Below, in pieces: positions 54,896 through 63,486 of a stretch of DNA of 64,000 nt (the stretch's first letter is position 1; every line of letters starts with the position of its first letter). This stretch comes from Pilasporangium apinafurcum (lineage: Eukaryota > Oomycota > Peronosporomycetes > Pythiales > Pythiaceae): NCBI GenBank assembly GCA_001600495.1, contig BCKE01000077.1, positions 1 to 64,000 of the forward strand. The letters run 5' to 3'. The notes below the pieces were generated by a model. The model searched no databases. It worked only from the letters and a program-made list of their open reading frames with translations, and was not told the origin of the DNA. Position numbers and translations under genes: made by a program.

Positions 54896-54915
54896 TCTCA
54901 GTCTTCAATTTGCTC
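54896..54915 (+). promoter_or_regulatory. Initiator + FPR core promoter of subtilisin D
   Basis: TCTCAGTCTTCAATTTGCTC, nearly the same 20 bases as in the A and B genes, 46-65 bases before the ATG. It confirms the start at 54961. Confidence 0.82.
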
Positions 54916-54960
54916 TCAAGTACTCAGCAAAGACCCCAAGCAAACCAAACCAAAACAAAA

Positions 54961-56379
54961 ATGGTGTCGATCAAGTTCGCTGCTCTCGCCTTCGCTGCTC
55001 TCTCCGCTTTGGCCGGTAGTGCAAACGCTATGCCCCGTGTGGATGCCGGTGTCCACCGTGCTCTCCGAAAGCAGGGCACTGTCAACCTCATCGTGACCCT
55101 GAAGGACACGACCGACTCCACGCTCGAGAGTATCAAGGAAGCAGATTTTGACACGCGTGGCGCTCGCATCACGGCGCTCGTTGACTCGCTCGAGCAACAC
55201 GCCAAGGAAACGCAGAAGGACTTGTCGGCCATCCTGGCGCAGGAGGCGGAAGGTTCGGAGCCATTGTTCACCCGCACCGAAAGCTTCTGGATCAGTAACC
55301 AAGTGTACATCGAAGGCGCGTCCTACGATCTTCTGGCCAAATTGATCCAAGAGCCATCGCTCTACGAGATCCGTGAAGAGCAAGTGTTGCCCGTACCTAC
55401 GCCCGTGGAAACTGCGGCAGTCAGCAACGCAACTGAAGCCATTTCGGTGCTCGCGAACGAGTGGGGTGTGACCAAGATCAGTGCACCAAGTGTCTGGTCG
55501 GCTGGATACAATGGTCAGGGTGTTGTCGTCTCTTCCATTGATACCGGTGTGTTGTACACTCACGAAGCACTCAAGAGCAACTTCCGTTCGTCCTATGGCT
55601 GGTACGACCCGGAGAAAAAGACTTCGACCCCTTATGACCAGCAAGGACATGGTACCCATACGATGGGTACCATCGCTGGTACTAACGGCATTGGTGTCGC
55701 TCCTGGCGCTACTTGGATCACCTGCAAGGGCTGCCGTACCGACGGCTGTTCGGAATCGGACCTATTGGCCTGTGCGCAGTTCATCACGTGCCCAACGACC
55801 TATAATGGCGCCAGCAAGGATTGCACGAAGGCTCCTGATGTTGTCAGCAACAGTTGGGGTGGTGGCCAGGGTGACACCTTCTACAACGCAGCAGTTAACG
55901 CCTGGGTGGCAGCTGGTATTATCCCTGTCTTCGCCAACGGTAACAATGGTCCATCCTGTACGACCGCCAACTCGCCTGCCGATGTCGCCAATGTCATCGC
56001 CGTTGGTTCTACCACCAGCTCTGATGGTTTGAGCAGCTTCAGCTCCAAGGGCCCCACGGTCGCTGGTCTGGTTAAGCCTGACATCTCTGCTCCTGGCTCC
56101 AGCGTTCGCTCGGCCTGGTACACTGGCACCAGCTCCTACTCGACCATCTCGGGCACCAGTATGGCTACCCCACACGTCTCGGGTGTTGTTGCGTTGTTGT
56201 TGAGCAAGAAATCGACGCTAACATTCGCGCAGATCAAAACAGCGCTATTCAACACCGCCACGACATCCACACTTTCCTCCAGTGGTTACACGTGCGGACG
56301 GACCTCGGATTCGACCCGCCCGAACAACCAATACGGCTACGGTCGCGTGAATGCGCTCGCCGCTTCCAACGCCGTGTAA
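54961..56379 (+). CDS. Secreted subtilisin-like serine protease D
   Basis: 472 residues from the ATG at 54961. It has a signal peptide (about 23 residues, ending GSANA), a prodomain (GVHRALRKQGTVNLIVTLKD) and an S8 domain with Asp194 (SIDTG), His230 (GHGTH), Asn328 (GNNG) and Ser400 (GTSMA). Cysteine-bearing inserts are conserved (CKGCRTDGC). It is nearer to A than to B or C. The coding DNA is visibly richer in C-ending codons than its surroundings, which would fit strong expression. Single copy with no inverted partner; it closes the protease cluster. Confidence 0.95.
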   Translation: MVSIKFAALAFAALSALAGSANAMPRVDAGVHRALRKQGTVNLIVTLKDTTDSTLESIKEADFDTRGARITALVDSLEQHAKETQKDLSAILAQEAEGSEPLFTRTESFWISNQVYIEGASYDLLAKLIQEPSLYEIREEQVLPVPTPVETAAVSNATEAISVLANEWGVTKISAPSVWSAGYNGQGVVVSSIDTGVLYTHEALKSNFRSSYGWYDPEKKTSTPYDQQGHGTHTMGTIAGTNGIGVAPGATWITCKGCRTDGCSESDLLACAQFITCPTTYNGASKDCTKAPDVVSNSWGGGQGDTFYNAAVNAWVAAGIIPVFANGNNGPSCTTANSPADVANVIAVGSTTSSDGLSSFSSKGPTVAGLVKPDISAPGSSVRSAWYTGTSSYSTISGTSMATPHVSGVVALLLSKKSTLTFAQIKTALFNTATTSTLSSSGYTCGRTSDSTRPNNQYGYGRVNALAASNAV

Positions 56380-56603
56380 GAAGAGAGATGACCGACTTTC
56401 TTTTTGCTCGTCTTCCTCTCCATGTGTCGTAAACACCATTAGGTTATCAGCAACAAATTTTGATGTAATCCCCTCCCCCTTCGCTGGATTCTTGAAGGAA
56501 TTTGTCGCTTTAGACTATAGAGCGATGATAAACTTGAGAAAATACCACAATTTTGATTCATAGTCCACTCACCTGGGGTTATCTTACTCATAGTAATACT
56601 GAC

Positions 56604-58412
56604 TTATGAGCAGAATTCTGCATGCGTTTCTACATCATCTAGGAGGACACGCTTTTGACAGAGTGAGCAGGTGAGCATAGGTGCCGTGGATACACCTTCC
56701 GCATCATCGACAAGTCTATTCCCAACATTCGTAGGGCAGCTTGTCGTTGTAGGTTTCGTAAAGGCTGTAGGAGATACTCGAGCATGGAGACAGATTTGTT
56801 TTGATTTTTTTAGGTATTCCAGCAAAGGATGATCTAACGCCAACATGACCTGGTTCTGTGGGTCATAAAAAGCATCGATTTCAATCTCCAAATACTGCTC
56901 ATCCTGAAGTGACGGCACTATCACAGTCCATCGCTGTTTGATTTCGTCTCGAAGCCATGATATTGTAGCATTTGCGACAAAAAACACGCGTAGACGCGCC
57001 ATTTTGGTGCCACCTAAATCCAGAATGTCGACATGTAACGATAACCCAGTGTTCATGATAGGATCAGTGGGATATTCTTTTGGAACTTTTGTTAGCAACA
57101 GGTTCTTCGGGGTGCCAGTTTTGCTTTCATTGGTCATTGACTGCCTCCATTGCGGATCCTTCCGGCCGTAAAGAAGTCCGCAATGCTCCCACAAATTAAA
57201 TGCGTAAGTCGACTTCTTGGCTGATCGTCTTTTGGTTGGCGAATGCAAGGCTGCTGGGATTATTGGCTGAGATAGGGCCGTGGTCGAGTCCAGCTGCCGT
57301 AGGTCGCGAATTTTTCGGTGCACTTGCATTTTCATCGACAAATCGATGGTCTCTGGCATGAGCTTAATGGCTTCTACCAAGTAGTCAACTGCCAATGCAT
57401 AATTATTCTCCTTTTCAATGACAATATCTGCAGCGCAATGCAATGCCAACGACAGCAAATACGCCAACGAGTTCTCACGTGCGACGTTGATGGAGTGCGA
57501 GACCTGGGTAAGCGACAAATCTAGTGTAGCTGGTTCAGTCTTGGTCTGAAAGTTGATGAAGCTATTGGCCAGCCATACCAATGCGTTCAGATCCGGTTCA
57601 TCGAGTGACCTCGACAACTCCATTGCAGCACCTAGCAACGCTTGGCAATGAGAATCAGAACAAGAAACTACGCTTGAAGAGGCTTCGCATGCGATCTGTA
57701 GCGCGAGTTGGATTTGGTCGTAAAAAGCGTTCCGCAACGCATCGCGAGTGAAGTTAAATGAGGCAGTCTGCTGACTATGTGGACTTGAAGAAAGCACAGA
57801 TTCTTGCGAAAAAGATGTTGGCGGATACGAACTGGGCAGGTCAACTGTGCTGGACAAATGTGTATGCTCGCACAAATTAATATAGTCCACGTCGATAAGA
57901 ACAGGTTTGGTGAGAGCGTGGGCTGTCGTTGTAAGTGCTTCCACAAAACCACCTCGGACAAGATTGTGCTCAAAATCTAGCCACAGTAACGTGTTGTTGG
58001 TAAACTTTAATAGGAGGTCCTTCGTTCGAGTAGCTACTCCACTGCCTTCGTATGATGATGCTGAAGATGGGGATGATACTGAAGATGATGTCGTGGTGGA
58101 CAGGAGCGGTGTAGTACGATATGTCATCAGCACTTGAGCGATGTTGTCGATTGGGATACTGGCTATTCGTGTATAGTCTTCATAAGAACGTAAATGCGGA
58201 CACTGGAACCACTCAGTCCGAGTCGTACCATCATCCATTCGCTCATGATGACATGAACAATTTGGATTCGCGAAGGCTCGTTCGAACACATGGAGGTGAC
58301 GAGTTGATAGCGCAAGCAACAACTCATCATCTTCTTCACAGTTCGTGATGTTGGTCAAAGGCGCCGATGGCACACGTGCAAGGACACCGTAATGACAAAG
58401 GGAATTGCTCAT
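56604..58412 (-). CDS. Unrecognised 602-residue protein with a C-terminal Cys-His motif
   Basis: Single exon on the minus strand from the ATG at 58412; the open frame reaches only a GTG at 58430. The N-terminal 60 residues contain FANPNCSCHHERMDDGTTRTEWFQCPHL. Serine-rich linkers follow. The middle (about 230-370) is helical with ALQIACEASSSVV, LAYLLSLALHCAADIVIEKENNYALAVDYLVEAIKLMPE, which resembles a TPR- or MIT-like helical pair. The last 25 residues, LTCSLCQKRVLLDDVETHAEFCS, form a C2HC zinc-binding motif of the kind that binds ubiquitin in some proteins. I know no family with this order. The long open frame with coherent motifs makes it a real gene. Confidence 0.8.
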   Translation of the reverse strand: MSNSLCHYGVLARVPSAPLTNITNCEEDDELLLALSTRHLHVFERAFANPNCSCHHERMDDGTTRTEWFQCPHLRSYEDYTRIASIPIDNIAQVLMTYRTTPLLSTTTSSSVSSPSSASSYEGSGVATRTKDLLLKFTNNTLLWLDFEHNLVRGGFVEALTTTAHALTKPVLIDVDYINLCEHTHLSSTVDLPSSYPPTSFSQESVLSSSPHSQQTASFNFTRDALRNAFYDQIQLALQIACEASSSVVSCSDSHCQALLGAAMELSRSLDEPDLNALVWLANSFINFQTKTEPATLDLSLTQVSHSINVARENSLAYLLSLALHCAADIVIEKENNYALAVDYLVEAIKLMPETIDLSMKMQVHRKIRDLRQLDSTTALSQPIIPAALHSPTKRRSAKKSTYAFNLWEHCGLLYGRKDPQWRQSMTNESKTGTPKNLLLTKVPKEYPTDPIMNTGLSLHVDILDLGGTKMARLRVFFVANATISWLRDEIKQRWTVIVPSLQDEQYLEIEIDAFYDPQNQVMLALDHPLLEYLKKSKQICLHARVSPTAFTKPTTTSCPTNVGNRLVDDAEGVSTAPMLTCSLCQKRVLLDDVETHAEFCS

Positions 58413-58489
58413 AGCGTTTGATACTAGCACTTACCAGAATACGGACTAACCGTGTGGACGCGTTTGAAAAGTCGGCTGACTCTCTATTT

Positions 58490-59650
58490 GAAAAGTCGGT
58501 TGATGCCCCCGCTGTCCATGGATACTCTTCCTACACTCTATTCTCTTCCTACATTCCTTCCTTCTCGTCGTAACTCTAATGGTCTTGAAAGTCTACGTAG
58601 AAAACACGTGGCGAGCGTAAGGATGTTTTCCGACGCATTCACATCTCATTTCCATATGATTCTGCACTCGCTGTTATTGCAGTGGAGAACCTAGTGGGAA
58701 AGCTCGATGCCCATGCTCCCATCAGCTTTTTTCGTTGGAAATGACGTCTCCTTAAGCTGGTAGCACTCGGAGCATCACTGACTCGTCCAGTACTCGTCGA
58801 TCTGCAGCACAGTCGCACACTTTGCCAGCTCACATGCGAATCGCTTCACGGGTCCATGCGCGTGACCCTTGATGAAGTCCTGTTAACTCCAATCACCGAG
58901 ACCAATGCAAACCTGAGGACTTGGTGTAGATACCAATCGCTTTGCCAGATGTGCCAACATCTTTCGACTAAATCTGGACTGAAGGAAACCCCATTTGTGA
59001 AATGGATGCGATGCACAAAAGCTCACCAAGAAGTCGAGATGTCTCCACACATACTTGTCGTTTGTCATATACTGCTCATACGATGCTGTCTTGAACGAAG
59101 GCATCTCCCGGATAATCCTTCTTTACTCATGTCCCCACTGCTTCAATTTCTCGTGGCAGAACGTACACTTGTTCATCCCAGCGAGATGCCTGTACTCTCG
59201 TGTAGATATCTGTTGAATGTCGTACTGCTGGTTACTGGCTCGCTTGCGTCGAACACTGTGGTTGTGTCTCCTCTTCCTTTTCTTCTTCTGCTTCTTTTTT
59301 TGCTCCTTTCGTCGTTTCTGCTTTGACTCTTTCACTTGATTCTGCTTGGATTCCCTTCCGTTGCATTTCGCTTTCTCCTCTTCCACAGCAACTTCTCGCA
59401 CACGAATGGCAGTGCAGAGCGATCGCGTACCAGAGTCGATCCTAACAACAGTATCGGGAACGTAATTGTCAGGAGGTACCGTCATATTTTCGTCTTTCAC
59501 GGGACGCTGCTGAAGGTGTTCATTCTTGAAAAAGATGTTTCTAGCAGCGTTGACATCCTTGTCAGTAAGGATACTCCAAAACTTTCTGATATGAAACATC
59601 TTGTTGAGAAGTTGCTTCTGTTCCTTCGTTGGATATAACCTCACTTTCAA
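58490..59650 (-). pseudogene. Fanzor/TnpB-like gene of the IS607-like element, broken
   Basis: The minus-strand frame begins KVRLYPTKEQKQLLNKMF (the usual TnpB/Fanzor start), then VVRIDSGTRSLCTAIR at RuvC-I (aspartate kept) and a very basic region (KRRKEQKKKQKKKRKRR). Further down come GLGDWS, KGHAHGPVKRF, QIDEYWTSQ at RuvC-II, a zinc-finger pair (CSEC ... CNNSEC) and DVNASENIL at RuvC-III. A segment between the start and RuvC-I is missing, and several stops and frame changes interrupt the second half, for example after GDWS and after IDEYWTSQ. It differs clearly from the copy at 48.7 kb, so the two elements are separate insertions. Confidence 0.75.
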
Positions 59651-59669
59651 GATGCTGTTTGGACTTGCT

Positions 59670-60080
59670 TTATCTATCTTGCATCGTTTGATCCTTTTGG
59701 GGATCGAAGATCAGTGTCTTCTGAACATTCCTGTCTGCCTTCCTTTCATTTCTTCTCACAACGAAGACGTTAACATAAGATGAGAGACGTTCTCTTGCTT
59801 TCACGTCTTCATTCTTATCTTGATGAAGTTGTTGGTCAGCGTGAACCACAATTTGGATGCTATGCTCTTTACACATTTGTGCGAGGAGTCCGTACTCAAA
59901 TCGGTCTTGGATGGTAATCACAATCCTCAAGATTTGCTTTTTAGGTGGCATTTCTACCAATCTGGATAGTCCTGGCTTGCTTTCCTTGAGACCGGAACCA
60001 ATGTTGATCTTCTCGGGCATGCACTGTCATCGACTCGCATCCTTTCTTGAAAAGAAGGATAGTGGAGAAAAGATCTCATC
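59670..60080 (-). pseudogene. Serine recombinase (IS607 TnpA-like) fragment
   Basis: The minus-strand frame from 60020 reads INIGSGLKESKPGLSRLVEM, then ILRIVITIQDRFEYGLLAQMCKEHSIQIVVHADQ, and SYVNVFVVRRNERKADRNVQK. This follows the TnpA consensus: D.GSGLN.KRPGL..LL, IVV...DRL.RFG.ELI...C..H.. and the .D.L.I..VF..R.NG end. The N-terminal part with the HTH and catalytic serine is not recognisable in the adjoining 200 bases. Recombinases of this type move IS607 elements through a circular intermediate without target duplication. Located directly upstream of the Fanzor remnant on the same strand. Confidence 0.72.
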
Positions 60081-60155
60081 AAGGAGAATTGAAAACAAGT
60101 TTCTATCGATAGGGAGAAAAAACACGTCAAAGCATATCTTACCGGTGGGAGAAAT

Positions 60156-60172
60156 GGGGGAATAAAGGTTAA
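60156..60172 (-). repeat. Shared terminal motif of the Fanzor elements
   Basis: TTAACCTTTATTCCCCC on the minus strand. The same 13-15 bases occur at 48642-48653 and at 51101-51115, at both ends of the other Fanzor element. It is not part of a palindrome here. Confidence 0.7.
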
Positions 60173-60416
60173 TAAAATCATGATCACTGCCACTTTTCCA
60201 TTTTTCAGGCTATCACACACGTAAGCTATTCTGACTTTTTATGGTCTCAGGCACTCCGATCCCGCTCGTCGTTGATCGTCGTATTTTCATTAGTTCCGTG
60301 TATTTTCTAGTTGTCCGCAGTAATTGCGACCTTGCTGCGAATTCTCTCATCAAATTTTCGTGTTCTTTGACTGTACTTTTCGTCTTCTTGGCATAAGAAC
60401 AAGGGGCCATTTCATG
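60173..60416. other. Short gap with a 65-codon basic frame
   Basis: A minus-strand ATG frame (60213-60410; AKKTKSTVKEHENLMREFAA) ends just before the mobile element and starts seven bases past the stop of the FKBP15-like gene. It could be a displaced coding piece or chance; no family recognised. Confidence 0.25.
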
Positions 60417-63400
60417 TTATTTACTCCGTTTCTGTGCCTGCAATTGCCAGAACTCCTCAAGCTTCGTCAAAATGTCCATTGTATTCTGTTTCAGGATCTT
60501 GCGGATCGCCATGACAATCTCTTTTCCCGTGAACTCCGTCTCTTCGTCAAACGCATCTTGGAAATGAAAGTAAATATCGTTCATGAATTCTTTCAATAAC
60601 TCACTCAGTGCACCATACTCCTCCTGGTTCTTGGCGTCACGCAACTGCGCCATCTCTTGGTTTTTTGACACCAAGAGATCTTCCAGTTCCTGTGTTTTTG
60701 AGCGGAACCGTTCAATTTGCTGCTTTAATCCTTTCGATTCGCCGCTGAGTTGTGTCACTTGCGCCTGCAATTCCTGAACTTGTGAGTCCTGGACGGCGAG
60801 CGAGTTCGCTTTCTCTTGTTGCAGCTGTAATTGTTGATTTTGCACCTGACGCAATTGGCTGGCCATCGCATCGCGCTCAAGTTCACATTGTTTCTTCTGC
60901 GCGATCAGCTCCTGCACTTGCTGCTCCAGCACTGATTTCTCCAGTTGCACCTTCTCCACCGATTCTTTTGACTCTTGTCGCACTTCCTTCTGCACTTGTC
61001 GTTGCAATTGTTCGAGCTGCTTTCGAGCTTCTTCTTGTAAAAGATTCTTCTCCTTCACCAATGATTCGTCTTTCGCCGCCAGTTCTGTCCGTAAGTGGAA
61101 ATTCTCTTCCTGGTACACCAACATCTGCTCCTGCGTATGACTCAGTTGTTGCTGTACATTTCGAAGTTCTAGCCGGAATTTTTCCTGTTGCAAATGATTA
61201 CCGTTCTGTAGTTTGTCTAACAAATTGCGGTTTTCCATCTGTAGCGATTCGTGCTGATTTTGCAATTCTTCGACCGTTGATTCCAAGTGGCTGTTTGCTT
61301 CTTGCAAGCGATTATTCATCTCTTGAAGTTGATCTCTCTGTGTCAGAGCCTTCTCCAAGCTCTTTAGCAGCATGGATGTTGATGAGGACGATGAGCTGGG
61401 TCCTCCTGAGGACGATAACGACGAGCCACTGTATCCACCAATGGCAGATGGCGTGTATTTGGCTGACGACTTCATTGAGTTCTGCAGGTTCAGCAGCCGA
61501 TCCATCTTTGATTGAAGATCGTGGAGCGTAGATTCGATTGATGTTGACGACCGTTGCAAGCGGATAATACCATTTTCAACTTCCAGCGACGATCCTGACG
61601 AGGTTGTTCCAATGGATGAAGTGGACGAAAATGTTGGAGCAAGTGGTCGAGGTGTATACGGAGTCAGTGATGCCGAAAATGAAGACGATGGTGGTGGAGC
61701 TGGCAGTGGTGCTGTCAGAAATGACGGTGGCGGTTGATACGACGGCACAATATCTAAATTTCCAGGCGTCCAGCGATTAGTGTTGTTGCTGCTGTTCCCT
61801 GGTGCATTCCCATATTGACTACTCAATGATACCGAAGCAATCGATGGTGTTGTCGAGGTTGGAAAGAACGAGGATGAGGCTGTGCTGAACGCAGATGATG
61901 AAAACGGCGTGGCGTTAAATCCGTTTGCACGACTGGAAGTGTTTCCAATGGAGGAAATGGATCTAGGTGTTTCGCTAGTAAGCGTAGGGTTACTGGTCAG
62001 TTTTGGATCTTCATTTTCCTGCTGCAAGCGTTTCTTGCTTTCCTCTAGTTCTTTCCGCAACTTTGCCAAGTCCGATTGCTCTTTCATCAGACTTTCCATT
62101 TCTGGTGAGATTGACGAAATAGAAGCTGGGCGCGAAACGGGTGAGGTAGCACTCATTAATGTACTGTCGACATCACCATGTTGCGTGAAGACCTTTGCAA
62201 CCAAGGAACTTCCCGTTGGTGAGGAGCGTTGTTTGTCATCAACTGCGGTGGACGCAGGTGTTATCGATTCACGCTTCTCTCCTGGGAGCTGAAGACCAGC
62301 TAACAGCACAGGAACGTACCCTGGTGGAGCGTCACCAGCCACTAAAGACGCTGATGAGTGACGACTGAGTGAGCCACTTCGTCTGGTTTCTTCTTTTTCT
62401 TCCATCACTTTGTCCATCAAAGATGCGCTTGACACACGTCGTTCTGCTAATCGCGAGTTCAGGCTTGCAATGAGATCTGATCCACCGCTACCCGCACGAG
62501 AGAGACTGGCCATGCGTTTGATTAGCTCGTCGTTATGCTCCGCGTATTCTCCCACTGCTTGATCCTCGCCAACCGCAGAAACACTAGTCGTGGTGGGGGT
62601 AGCAGTAGCATTACTATCAGTTGGTTTTCCGCTTGCATTCTTCTTCACTTTGACCAGCTCCACTTGTGCAATAATCCACTGCTGCGTCTCAGGCACCGCA
62701 ACCGTCACCAATCGCTTGCTGTTCTTTTGCATCCCATGTAAACCCTGTGCGCTCAACGCCTGTGTAAGCGGATCCGCTCCATTCGTCAACGTTTTCAGCG
62801 CATTGGCATTCACCAATCGAATTCGCTTCAGTTCGCCATCTCGTTTGATCACTTCCGCCGCTGGTTGTTTTAAAATCTCCAATGGATTCGTCGTAAAAAA
62901 ATTCCCATCAGTGAGTGGGTTCGTACCTTGCCATGTGGTCCATGCAACACCGCCAATATCGCCCTCCATGAGGCTGTACCCTCGTCCGTCCTCTTTCCCC
63001 AGTCCCAAATCATCCACCACCACCACCAAAGCCTGGCTGTCACCGATCTGAAAAGTCTGGGATGTGTGCAGCATTACCTGTGCCTTGGCAAACGCCACAG
63101 CACTCAGGAAACTGGTCATTTCCTTTGTATCCTTGAAACGCATCGAGTAATTTTGCTGTGTGGTGGCGTAGAAATGCACATAGTGATCCTGTTGTGGTGT
63201 AAATTTCACGGAGTGGCCATCGAGAGGCAGCTGTAGAAGCGGATGCTTCTGTTGATCATAGAAAAGCAATTTGAAGGTTGTGCGTGCAGGGTCATGTGCT
63301 TGCGTGGGGGTCGTTGAAAGCAGCGCACACCCGACGACCGAGTCGGTCTGCTGAGTGTAGGACCCTTGCTGTGTGTCGTATTGGTAGAGATAGACGCCGC

Positions 63401-63440
63401 AGGAGTGCAGCAGCGCGTCCTTCATGTCGCTATCCCCCAT
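60417..63440 (-). CDS. FKBP15 (WAFL)-like protein
   Basis: Single exon on the minus strand, 1,007 residues from the first ATG (63440); the frame is open upstream only to a GTG. The first 120 residues look like a WH1/PH-type fold (CGVYLYQYDTQQGSYTQ ... FYATTQQNYSMRFKD ... FLSAVAFAKAQ). Residues about 145-265 resemble a degenerate FKBP domain (VVDDLGLG..., GLHGMQKNSKRLVTVAVPE, AQVELVKVKK) without the usual drug-binding aromatics. A long Ser/Pro/Thr-rich linker follows, then about 250 residues of coiled coil and a C-terminal EFMNDIYFHFQDAFDEE..FTGKEI..AIRKILK, matching the end of animal FKBP15. FKBP15 binds actin and acts in endosome transport. Probably inactive as a prolyl isomerase. Confidence 0.85.
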   Translation of the reverse strand: MGDSDMKDALLHSCGVYLYQYDTQQGSYTQQTDSVVGCALLSTTPTQAHDPARTTFKLLFYDQQKHPLLQLPLDGHSVKFTPQQDHYVHFYATTQQNYSMRFKDTKEMTSFLSAVAFAKAQVMLHTSQTFQIGDSQALVVVVDDLGLGKEDGRGYSLMEGDIGGVAWTTWQGTNPLTDGNFFTTNPLEILKQPAAEVIKRDGELKRIRLVNANALKTLTNGADPLTQALSAQGLHGMQKNSKRLVTVAVPETQQWIIAQVELVKVKKNASGKPTDSNATATPTTTSVSAVGEDQAVGEYAEHNDELIKRMASLSRAGSGGSDLIASLNSRLAERRVSSASLMDKVMEEKEETRRSGSLSRHSSASLVAGDAPPGYVPVLLAGLQLPGEKRESITPASTAVDDKQRSSPTGSSLVAKVFTQHGDVDSTLMSATSPVSRPASISSISPEMESLMKEQSDLAKLRKELEESKKRLQQENEDPKLTSNPTLTSETPRSISSIGNTSSRANGFNATPFSSSAFSTASSSFFPTSTTPSIASVSLSSQYGNAPGNSSNNTNRWTPGNLDIVPSYQPPPSFLTAPLPAPPPSSSFSASLTPYTPRPLAPTFSSTSSIGTTSSGSSLEVENGIIRLQRSSTSIESTLHDLQSKMDRLLNLQNSMKSSAKYTPSAIGGYSGSSLSSSGGPSSSSSSTSMLLKSLEKALTQRDQLQEMNNRLQEANSHLESTVEELQNQHESLQMENRNLLDKLQNGNHLQQEKFRLELRNVQQQLSHTQEQMLVYQEENFHLRTELAAKDESLVKEKNLLQEEARKQLEQLQRQVQKEVRQESKESVEKVQLEKSVLEQQVQELIAQKKQCELERDAMASQLRQVQNQQLQLQQEKANSLAVQDSQVQELQAQVTQLSGESKGLKQQIERFRSKTQELEDLLVSKNQEMAQLRDAKNQEEYGALSELLKEFMNDIYFHFQDAFDEETEFTGKEIVMAIRKILKQNTMDILTKLEEFWQLQAQKRSK

Positions 63441-63466
63441 GGTAAGACGTTCTTCTCCTTGAGCTT

Positions 63467-63486
63467 CTTGTTGATTGTGTGAAGAG
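63467..63486 (-). promoter_or_regulatory. Possible initiator of the FKBP15-like gene
   Basis: CTCTTCACACAATCAACAAG on the minus strand resembles the initiator plus FPR. It lies 27-46 bases before the ATG at 63440 and supports that start over the upstream GTG. Weak match. Confidence 0.35.

Larger units (their letters stand above)
58490..60172 (-). mobile_element. IS607-like element remnant: serine recombinase plus Fanzor
   Basis: On the minus strand a serine-recombinase (TnpA-type) fragment (59670-60080) is followed by a broken Fanzor/TnpB-type gene (59650 down to about 58490), the gene order of IS607-family transposons. The upstream end carries TTAACCTTTATTCCCCC at 60156-60172, shared with both ends of the element at 48.6-51.2 kb. 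The downstream end is not clear; a repeated TTTGAAAAGTCGG at 58463-58500 and an ACGCGT at 58458 are candidates. IS607-like elements are known in oomycetes, other protists and giant viruses. Confidence 0.7.
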
